DNA of 31,545 nt from NCBI GenBank assembly GCA_964459065.1, contig CAYWMN010000007.1, positions 1 through 31,545 on the forward strand, written 5' to 3'. Of the stretch, positions 8,020 to 15,231 are shown piece after piece (position 1 is the first letter of the stretch; every line of letters starts with the position of its first letter). This DNA is from JAMCXS01 sp964459065. Lineage in GTDB: Bacteria; Acidobacteriota; Terriglobia; UBA7540. The notes under the pieces were generated by a model. The model ran no database searches. It was not told the origin of the DNA and saw nothing but the letters and a program-made list of their open reading frames with translations. The position numbers were made by a program, and so were the translations under genes.

Positions 8020-9645
8020 GTGCAGGTACACATGACTGACTATAACTTCTTGATGGAGAGCCGGCTTTCCCCGGCGCAATCCCAGGTGCTCAACAACCTC
8101 ATCCGGATTGCTCACGCCGAGGAACTGAACCTATATCTGGTGGGCGGCGCGGTACGCGACATGACGTTCGGGCGCACGGCGGTGCGGAATCTGGACTTTG
8201 CCCTGGAAGGGGACATCCAGAAGATCCTGCGCCATATGCGTTTGGGAAAGGCCGCGGCAAAAAAGCAGGGGAAACGCGTCCCAGGCGGGGACTTGACCGC
8301 AGCCGAAGTCAGCCGCTCGGAAATCCTGCCGCGCCAACGGGTTGCGCGAATCTGGTTTGCCAACGGCACCCGCGCCGAAATCGGGCAATGCCGCCAGGAG
8401 ACTTATACCTCGGCAAACCGCCCTCCCACAATCACTCCAGCCACGATTTTTGAGGATCTAAAGCGGCGGGATTTCGCCCTCAACGCCATGGCAATCTCGC
8501 TGCATCCCAACTCGCGGGGCCTTCTCTTGGATCCCAAGAACGGTGTTTCGGACATCGAACGAGGGGAGATTCGCGCCTTGCACCCCCGGACTTTTATCGA
8601 GGATCCAGTTCGGATCTATCGCTTGCTGCGGCTGTGTTTTCGTTTTGATTTCAAGCCGGAAGAAAAGACCCAGCGCCGCCTTGAAGCCGCGCTCGAACAG
8701 CGGGTGTGGACCAACCTTTCCGCGGAAAGCCAGGCCAACGAACTCCGGGCCGTCCTGCACGAAGACGCTCCCGACCGGGTTTTGAAGGTGTACCAGCAAC
8801 ACGGAATCCTGGCCGGCCTCGACCGCAATCTTGCCAAGGTTCCTTACGACCGGTTCCGAAAGGTGCACGGAGTCGCCCGCAAGCTTCCGGGCGCCGATCC
8901 GTTTCTGCTGCATTTCAACTGCCTGGTGGGCAAGATGAGCGGCCCGGTCAAAAAACGTCTTGCCCAAAAGATTCTGGGCGACGCCAAAACCACAAAGTTC
9001 GCCCTGAGTCTGGAGAGCGAAACCAAGAAGGTGGCGCGCGTCCTGGGCAGCGCCAAATGCGCCCGGCCCAGCCAGGCTTATAAGCTGCTTTCCGCGCAAC
9101 CCCGTCCTTTGTTGCTCTTCTTGCTCGCCTACCACCCCCAGGCGAAGATTCAGAGCCGGGTGAAGCACTTCCTGGTAAAGGCTCCGGAAGTGCGGGCGCG
9201 TCTGCCGCGCCAGGAACTGATGGCGCTGGGAGTTAAGCACGGACCCGCCTTCGAGAAAATTATAGAGCGGATCTTCGTCGATCAGCTGGATGGAAAGCTC
9301 AGGTCGCATTCGCAGCTTGAAAAGGAACTTCGCGCCCTGGCCGGAATCAAAGAACCCGTGGCCAAACCACCGCGACCAAAGCCCGTCCGGCCCAAAGTCC
9401 CCCAGAGCAAGCCGCAAAAGAAGCAGCCGAAGAAAGCCCCGCAGCCTCCTCAACCCAAAGCGGCAAAGCCTCAACCGAAAAAAACGGTTAAGCCTCCCAA
9501 GCCGAAAAAGGCAACGAAAGCCCAATCCTCAAAACGGCAGAAAACGGATAAACCTCTGAAGTCCAAAGCACCCAGGCGGTTGCTGAAGAAGAAGATATCG
9601 AAGCCAGATCCCAAAACCAAACGGAAGACCGGCAGAAGAAAATAG
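8020..9645 (+). CDS. CCA-adding enzyme / poly(A) polymerase family protein with altered catalytic motif and Lys/Pro-rich tail
   Basis: Class II nucleotidyltransferase-like protein of 541 residues, related to tRNA CCA-adding enzymes and poly(A) polymerase. Family marks: LVGGAVRD (40-47), the RRDFALNAMAISL block, and IEDPVRIYRLLRLCFRF, the nucleotide-recognition region. The metal-binding DxD motif, usually DLD followed by F-x-x-E-G-D, reads N57-L-D59 (codon AAT), and the later position usually VDV reads AEI (E120). From about residue 448 to the end (9361-9642) the protein is a low-complexity tail rich in Lys, Pro, Arg and Gln, probably disordered and nucleic-acid binding. Start choice is GTG 8020 or ATG 8032 (GCAGG five nt before). 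Catalytic activity is doubtful; the fold is clear. Confidence 0.8.
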   Translation: MQVHMTDYNFLMESRLSPAQSQVLNNLIRIAHAEELNLYLVGGAVRDMTFGRTAVRNLDFALEGDIQKILRHMRLGKAAAKKQGKRVPGGDLTAAEVSRSEILPRQRVARIWFANGTRAEIGQCRQETYTSANRPPTITPATIFEDLKRRDFALNAMAISLHPNSRGLLLDPKNGVSDIERGEIRALHPRTFIEDPVRIYRLLRLCFRFDFKPEEKTQRRLEAALEQRVWTNLSAESQANELRAVLHEDAPDRVLKVYQQHGILAGLDRNLAKVPYDRFRKVHGVARKLPGADPFLLHFNCLVGKMSGPVKKRLAQKILGDAKTTKFALSLESETKKVARVLGSAKCARPSQAYKLLSAQPRPLLLFLLAYHPQAKIQSRVKHFLVKAPEVRARLPRQELMALGVKHGPAFEKIIERIFVDQLDGKLRSHSQLEKELRALAGIKEPVAKPPRPKPVRPKVPQSKPQKKQPKKAPQPPQPKAAKPQPKKTVKPPKPKKATKAQSSKRQKTDKPLKSKAPRRLLKKKISKPDPKTKRKTGRRK

Positions 9646-9749
9646 AGGAGTTTCGCCCGCAGTCTCGACGGCTGACAAGCGGAATGGGGCTGAGCAACCG
9701 GGCGGGGAACTGGCCCCGGAAGCGATGCCCCCATACGCCTGCGAAATTA

Positions 9750-9758
9750 TGCTATGCT
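9750..9758 (+). promoter_or_regulatory. Extended -10 element upstream of the cytochrome c gene
   Basis: TGCTATGCT matches an extended -10 (TGN plus TATGCT). It would start transcription around 9765, about 25 nt before the ATG at 9791, with the SD AGGGGG just downstream. No recognisable -35 is seen, which is usual for extended -10 promoters. Confidence 0.35.
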
Positions 9759-9790
9759 CGGAAACGTTAATCCACAGGGGGTGAAGAATT

Positions 9791-10363
9791 ATGGGTAAAT
9801 TTATCTTCGGCCTTATCATCGGCATCTTACTAGTTCCTGCCGGTTTCTATTGGTATACGAGTTCCGGGCGTGCACCCGTAGCAACGTCAGCGGCTCCCAT
9901 GCCGTTTGAAACGTTTTTTGCAAAAACCGCCCTCCGTGCCAAGGTGCGGCGGGAAGCGCCGAAAACCCACTCAACCACCGGAACCGAGGGCGAGTATCTG
10001 GCGGGAGCGCAAGTTTATCGGCACAACTGCGCCCTGTGCCACGGCCTGCCGGGCAGGCCCGTCTCAGGAGTTGCGAAAGGCGAATTCCCACCGCCGCCTC
10101 AGTTGCTTCAGCCGCGTCAAATGGTCACGGACGACCCCGTGGGCGCAACCTACTGGAAAGTTAAGCACGGAATTCGGCTGACGGGCATGCCGGGATTTCA
10201 CGCCACGCTCACTGACGAGCAGATCTGGAATGTCAGCCTGATGCTGGCCAACGCCGACAAACTGCCGGCCGACGTCAATCAAGCGCTGCAAGCCCATTCT
10301 GGGCCGCCGCGGGACCACGCCGGCGCCACAAAACCCGTAACCTCTCATCGCCCGTCAAAATAG
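9791..10363 (+). CDS. Membrane-anchored c-type cytochrome
   Basis: A 190-residue mono-heme electron carrier facing the periplasm. Residues 4-22 form an uncleaved-looking membrane helix (FIFGLIIGILLVPAGFYWY). The heme attachment site is C80-ALC83-H84 (CALCHG), and M133 in LTGMPGFH is the likely second axial ligand, followed by the usual C-terminal helix (TDEQIWNVSLMLANA). This is a class I cytochrome c of the SoxX/cbb3-subunit-like type. ATG 9791 is preceded by AGGGGG (9775-9780). No oxidase or reductase genes are next to it, so its redox partner is unknown. The last 30 residues are Pro/His/Ser-rich and likely disordered. Confidence 0.85.
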   Translation: MGKFIFGLIIGILLVPAGFYWYTSSGRAPVATSAAPMPFETFFAKTALRAKVRREAPKTHSTTGTEGEYLAGAQVYRHNCALCHGLPGRPVSGVAKGEFPPPPQLLQPRQMVTDDPVGATYWKVKHGIRLTGMPGFHATLTDEQIWNVSLMLANADKLPADVNQALQAHSGPPRDHAGATKPVTSHRPSK

Positions 10364-10535
10364 GACCCGAGGCCGCTGGCGGCTCCGGCAGTAGGGCTTC
10401 CGTCCCTTGGCCGGCTTTCGTCCCTGCGGCGAGCGCCGGCGGTGGGGTGGCTGGCCGCGCTCGGTCGCAGCCGGCGCACAATCCGTCTTTGCAAACAACC
10501 ACGGCGAGGACGGAGGCGAACTCGTCTCAGTTTTT

Positions 10536-10544
10536 TGGTAGAAT
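10536..10544 (+). promoter_or_regulatory. Extended -10 of dnaE, suggesting a leaderless mRNA
   Basis: TGGTAGAAT (TGN plus TAGAAT 10539-10544) ends 8 nt before the ATG at 10553. With normal spacing, transcription would begin within about two bases of the ATG. No SD sequence precedes this ATG, which agrees with leaderless translation. Confidence 0.45.
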
Positions 10545-10552
10545 AGATCGAA

Positions 10553-13500
10553 ATGGCTTCCTCAAATTTTGTTCATCTGCATTTGCACACGGACTATAGT
10601 CTGCTCGATGGCGCTTGCGGCATCGGCAAGGTGCTGGACCGCGCCGTTGAGCTCAAAATGCCGTCGGTGGCCATCACCGACCACGGCAATCTGTTTGGCG
10701 CCGTCAAGTTTTACAACGCGGCACTGAAGCGCGGCCTCAGGCCCGTCATCGGCTGCGAAGTCTACGTGGCCGGAACCAACCGCTTTGACCGTTCACCGAA
10801 CGTCGACCGCCCCAACCACTTTGTGCTGCTCTGTGAAAACGAGCGCGGCTACCGCAACCTGGTGAAATTGGTTTCCGCAGCCTACACGGAAGGCTACTAT
10901 TACAAGCCCCGAATCGACAAAGACCTGCTGGCGCGCCACTCCGAAGGCTTGATCGGCCTTTCCGCCTGTCTGCGCGGGGAAGTCGCCGTGGCGCTTTCGG
11001 AAGGCCGTTATGAGGCGGCCAAGCAGTCGGCCTGCGACCTGCAAGACATCTTTGGCAAAGGGAATTTCTTCCTGGAGATTCAGGATCAGGGCATGGATGA
11101 AGAGCACAAGATCAATCCCGACCTTGTGCGCCTGTCGAAGGAAACCGGCATCCCGCTGGTAGCCACCAACGACTGCCACTACATCACCAAAGAGGACGCC
11201 CGCGCCCAGGAAGTGCTGGTCTGCATTCAGACGGGCAAGACTTTAAGCGATCCCAATCGCATGAAGTTCCCCACCGAGCAGTTCTATTTCAAGACCTACG
11301 AAGAAATGGCGGCGGTCTTCTCCGAACTTCCGGAGGCGGTCACGCGCACGGTGGAAATCGCCAGCCGTTGCGACGTCCACCTGGAAGAGAAGGAACACGT
11401 TTTCCCGCACTTTGAAGTCCCGCCGGGCGAGACGCTCGACACCTTTTTTGAGCGGGTCACCCGCCAGGGATTCGACGTGCGCCGCAAGCGGCTGGAACAG
11501 CTTCAGGCGGCCGGACGCCTGAGCCATCCGCTCGAAGCCTACGAAGACCGCCTCAATTTTGAGCTCGACCTGATCAAGCAGATGCAGTATGCGGGCTATT
11601 TCCTGATCGTGTGGGATTTCATCCGCTTTGCGCGCGAAAAGTGCATTCCCGTGGGGCCGGGGCGAGGGTCGGCCGCGGGCAGCCTGGTTTCTTATGCGCT
11701 CCACATCACGGACGTCGATCCACTCCAGCACGACCTGCTGTTTGAGCGCTTCCTCAATCCCGAGCGGGTCACCTTTCCCGATATCGATATCGACTTCTGC
11801 ATGCGCCGGCGCGGCGAGGTGATCAACTACGTCACGGAAAAATACGGCCGCGAAAACGTCAGCCAGATTATCACCTTCGGAACCATGGGAGCCAAGGCCG
11901 TGATCCGCGACGCGGGGCGCGCGCTCGACATGCCTTTTGCGGAAGTCGACAAAATCGCCAAGCTGGTTCCGAACGTTCTGAACATTTCGCTCGACGAAGC
12001 CATCAAGCAATCGGCCGATATGCGCCAGATGAAGGACCAGGACGCGCGCGTAGCGGACCTGCTGCAGGTGGCCGGACGCCTGGAAGGCTTTGCGCGTCAT
12101 GCTTCAACGCACGCCGCGGGGGTGGTCATCTCGCCCCAGCCGCTGCAGGAAATTGTTCCGCTTTATAAGAGCAGCAAAGACGAAATCACCACGCAGTACG
12201 CGATGGACGATCTGGAAAAGATCGGGCTGCTCAAAATGGACTTCCTGGGCCTCACCACGCTCACGGTTCTCGATGATTGCCTGAAGCTGATTGAGCAGAC
12301 CCGCGGCGAAAAACTCGACCTCGAAGCTTTGCCCCGCGACGACAACGAAGCCTACGAGCTGCTCAGTAAAGGCCTGACGGCCGGCGTCTTCCAGTTTGAA
12401 AGCCGCGGTATGACGGACATCCTGCGGCGCGTGAAACCCAGCCGCCTGGCGGACCTCACGGCCTTGAACGCGCTCTATCGTCCCGGCCCCATCCAGGGCG
12501 GCATGATCGATGACTTCATCGCGCGCAAGACGGGCCGCAAGCGCGTCACTTACGACCTTCCGGTGCTCAAGCAGATCCTCGACGAGACCTACGGCGTCAT
12601 CGTCTACCAGGAACAGGTGATGCAGATCGCCGCCGCCGTCGCCGGCTTCAGCCTGGGCGAAGCCGACGTTCTGCGCCGCGCCATGGGCAAGAAGAAACAC
12701 GAAGTCATGGTGACCATGCGCGAAAAGTTCATGGCCGGCGCCAAAAAGAACAAGGTGCCCCCCAAGAAGGCCGAAAAGCTCTTCGACCTGATGGCGCAAT
12801 TCGCCGGTTACGGATTCAACAAGTCGCACTCGGCCGCTTACGCCCTGGTTGCCTATCACACCGCCTATCTGAAAACCCATTACTCGGTGGAATTCATGGC
12901 GGCGCTGCTCACATCCGAAATCGGCAATCCCGACAAGCTGACCAACTATTTGAACGAATGCCGCGACATGGAAATCAACATCCTGCCGCCCGACGTCAAT
13001 TCCAGCGACCGAACCTTTACGCCCAGCGGGCAGCAGATTCGTTTCGGCCTGACCGCCATCAAGAACGTCGGCGATACGGCGATTGCGTCGGTTCTGGAAG
13101 CCCGCAACAAGCTGGGGCGTTTCGACAACCTTTTCCAATTTTGCGAAAACGTCGATCTGCGCCTGCTCAATAAGCGGGTGATTGAAAGCCTCGTCAGGGC
13201 GGGCGCGATGGATTCGATGGGAAGCCGCCGCTCGCAACTGCTGGCCGTCCTGGACCGCGCCATGGAATGCGGGCAGCAGCGGCAGCGCGCCGCCGAAAAC
13301 GGCCAGCACGGACTGTTCGGAGGGGGCGATGAACCCGGTGTCGCGCCGCCCCTTGACATGCCCGATGTTCCCGAGCTTCCCGAGGCGGACCGACTGGCGG
13401 GTGAAAAGGAGTTGATGGGCTTTTACGTCACGGGCCATCCGCTGGAAAAGTACTCCGCGCTATTGCGCGAGGTGACCCAGCACACCACCTCCGCGGTGGA

Positions 13501-14044
13501 CGAGTTGCCCCATGAGAGCCCCATCACGCTGGGCGGCATCCTCACCCAATTGCGCATCCGGCCCAGCCGCAAGGGAGCGCTGTGGGCCGCGGCAACGCTC
13601 GAAGACCTGCGCGGCAACGTCGATCTGCTGGTTTTTCCGCAGACCCTGCAGCAGGTCCAGAACGTCCTGAAGCCGGATGCAGCGCTGCTCATCAAAGGCC
13701 GCGTGCGCCACGACGAAAACTCGCGCCCCAAAGTCGTGGTGAGCCATGCCAAGCCGCTCGAAGCTGCTCTGAACGGCAAAAAACCGGCCATCTGGATTCG
13801 GGTGAATCCGGCCAACGTTTCCGCGGAACTGCTCAGCGAACTCCAGAATCTGCTGTCCTCCCATCCGGGGAAAAATCCCGTGCTGTTTGAGGTTGAACGG
13901 CCCGGCGACTTCCGGGCGCTGGTGCAGCCGCAGAATCCGGGCGTGGCCGACGCCAGCGAGGAATTACTTTCTCATCTGCGGAGGATTTGCGGCGACGAGG
14001 CCATTCGGGTGGAGAGGCGCGCCAAAGCTCTCAACAGGGCATAA
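10553..14044 (+). CDS. dnaE: DNA polymerase III alpha subunit
   Basis: The replicative polymerase, 1163 residues, normal length for DnaE. Order of parts: PHP domain (about 5-280) with HLHLHTDYSLLDG and ITDHGN; palm with the catalytic PDIDIDF (D412 and D414 region, residues 409-415) and the third Asp D563 in LKMDFLGL; fingers with YRPGPIQGG and GYGFNKSHSAAYA; a helix-hairpin-helix region; and a C-terminal OB fold (ITLGGILTQLRIR). The PHP metal ligands look intact (HxH near the start, DHG, NDCHY), unlike E. coli where they are degenerate, so intrinsic 3'-5' proofreading is possible. ATG 10553 has no SD and follows a -10 by 8 nt. accA follows after 57 nt. Confidence 0.97.
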   Translation: MASSNFVHLHLHTDYSLLDGACGIGKVLDRAVELKMPSVAITDHGNLFGAVKFYNAALKRGLRPVIGCEVYVAGTNRFDRSPNVDRPNHFVLLCENERGYRNLVKLVSAAYTEGYYYKPRIDKDLLARHSEGLIGLSACLRGEVAVALSEGRYEAAKQSACDLQDIFGKGNFFLEIQDQGMDEEHKINPDLVRLSKETGIPLVATNDCHYITKEDARAQEVLVCIQTGKTLSDPNRMKFPTEQFYFKTYEEMAAVFSELPEAVTRTVEIASRCDVHLEEKEHVFPHFEVPPGETLDTFFERVTRQGFDVRRKRLEQLQAAGRLSHPLEAYEDRLNFELDLIKQMQYAGYFLIVWDFIRFAREKCIPVGPGRGSAAGSLVSYALHITDVDPLQHDLLFERFLNPERVTFPDIDIDFCMRRRGEVINYVTEKYGRENVSQIITFGTMGAKAVIRDAGRALDMPFAEVDKIAKLVPNVLNISLDEAIKQSADMRQMKDQDARVADLLQVAGRLEGFARHASTHAAGVVISPQPLQEIVPLYKSSKDEITTQYAMDDLEKIGLLKMDFLGLTTLTVLDDCLKLIEQTRGEKLDLEALPRDDNEAYELLSKGLTAGVFQFESRGMTDILRRVKPSRLADLTALNALYRPGPIQGGMIDDFIARKTGRKRVTYDLPVLKQILDETYGVIVYQEQVMQIAAAVAGFSLGEADVLRRAMGKKKHEVMVTMREKFMAGAKKNKVPPKKAEKLFDLMAQFAGYGFNKSHSAAYALVAYHTAYLKTHYSVEFMAALLTSEIGNPDKLTNYLNECRDMEINILPPDVNSSDRTFTPSGQQIRFGLTAIKNVGDTAIASVLEARNKLGRFDNLFQFCENVDLRLLNKRVIESLVRAGAMDSMGSRRSQLLAVLDRAMECGQQRQRAAENGQHGLFGGGDEPGVAPPLDMPDVPELPEADRLAGEKELMGFYVTGHPLEKYSALLREVTQHTTSAVDELPHESPITLGGILTQLRIRPSRKGALWAAATLEDLRGNVDLLVFPQTLQQVQNVLKPDAALLIKGRVRHDENSRPKVVVSHAKPLEAALNGKKPAIWIRVNPANVSAELLSELQNLLSSHPGKNPVLFEVERPGDFRALVQPQNPGVADASEELLSHLRRICGDEAIRVERRAKALNRA

Positions 14045-14101
14045 CAAGAAGGTGCGCGACCTTTTTGAGCCGCCGATTTCAAGGCGGCGTGAAGGATTCT
14101 G

Positions 14102-15058
14102 ATGACCAAGCCTAGTGGACAAAGTTCCGTTGTCAAGGACCTGGAACAACAAATCGCCGAGTTGAAGCGCCAGCCCGGCTCCGGCGGGGCCGCGGAAGAG
14201 ATTCAGCGCCTGGAGGAAGAGCTTCAGAGCCTGCGCGCGGGCGGGGGTGCGACTGAAAACGACGCCTGGAGGCGCGTCCTGCTGGCCCGTCATCCCCAGC
14301 GCCCTTACACGCTCGATTACATTCAAATTCTCTTCACGGATTTCATGGAACTTCACGGCGACCGCCGCTTTGGCGACGATCATGCCCTGGTGGCGGGATT
14401 TGCCCGGTTTGAAGGGCGCGCCGTGGCCGTGGTCGGCCACCAGAAGGGAAGGGACACCAAGCAGAAACTGATCCGCAATTTCGGCATGACCAACCCCGAG
14501 GGCTATCGAAAAGCACTGCGCGTGATGAGGCTGGCCTCAAAGTTCGGGCTGCCCATCATCACTTTTATCGATACGCCCGGCGCCTATCCGGGCATCGGCG
14601 CCGAAGAGCGCGGGCAAGCCGAGGCCATCGCCTACAACCTGAAGGAAATCCCCAAACTGCAGGTTCCGATCATTCCCATCATCCACGGCGAAGGCGGCAG
14701 CGGGGGGGCGCTGGCAATCGCTGTGGGCGATTACGTGCTGATGCTTGAAAACGCCGTCTATTCCGTAATCGCCCCGGAAAGCTGCTCGTCGATTCTCTGG
14801 CGCGACTGGGAACATAAAGAGGATGCCGCCCGCCTGCTCAAGCTGACCGCCGCTGACTTGCTCGGCTTCGGCATTATCGACGAAATTATCCCGGAACCGG
14901 AAGGCGGCGCGCACACCGATCCGGAAGCCACCGCCGCCTCGATGCGATCCGCCCTTCAAAAGAGCCTCTCCAACCTTCTGCCGCTCTCCGTTGACGAGTT
15001 GCGGCGCCGCCGTTTTGAGCGCCTGCGCGCTCTGGCGACTTTCGTCAACGAAAGCTAG
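14102..15058 (+). CDS. accA: Acetyl-CoA carboxylase carboxyltransferase subunit alpha
   Basis: Transfers the carboxyl group from biotin to acetyl-CoA to make malonyl-CoA, the committed step of fatty acid synthesis; works as a tetramer with AccD. The 318-residue length is standard. An N-terminal coiled region (LEQQIAELKRQ, RLEEELQSL) precedes the crotonase-like core with LHGDRRFGDDHA, GHQKGRDTKQK, FIDTPGAYPGIGAEERGQ and IHGEGGSGGALAI, all diagnostic of AccA. ATG 14102 follows AAGGA (14091-14095). It lies 57 nt behind dnaE on the same strand with no visible terminator, so cotranscription is likely; the dnaE-accA order is found in many bacteria. Confidence 0.97.
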   Translation: MTKPSGQSSVVKDLEQQIAELKRQPGSGGAAEEIQRLEEELQSLRAGGGATENDAWRRVLLARHPQRPYTLDYIQILFTDFMELHGDRRFGDDHALVAGFARFEGRAVAVVGHQKGRDTKQKLIRNFGMTNPEGYRKALRVMRLASKFGLPIITFIDTPGAYPGIGAEERGQAEAIAYNLKEIPKLQVPIIPIIHGEGGSGGALAIAVGDYVLMLENAVYSVIAPESCSSILWRDWEHKEDAARLLKLTAADLLGFGIIDEIIPEPEGGAHTDPEATAASMRSALQKSLSNLLPLSVDELRRRRFERLRALATFVNES

Positions 15059-15231
15059 CGCTCAAAGCCTCCCGATCCTTTCGCCGAGTGCTGCAGTCTG
15101 ACAAATTTCCCACAGCCGCGCCCACCCGCTGTGCCTCCGCGCTTCCTCCCAGGTTGCAAATAACAGCGCAAGGGAGTACGTTAGCTGCCTGAACCTGAGC
15201 CATTGTTCAAGCAGGAAGAGGAGAATTCGCC

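Noticed and set aside
8458..9525. 355-codon minus-strand frame opposite the nucleotidyltransferase-like gene
   Set aside because: Its sequence is low in complexity where it mirrors the Lys/Pro tail, and the plus strand carries clear motifs.
12104..13438. 444-codon minus-strand frame opposite dnaE
   Set aside because: It is the shadow of a highly conserved dnaE coding region and shows no domain of its own.
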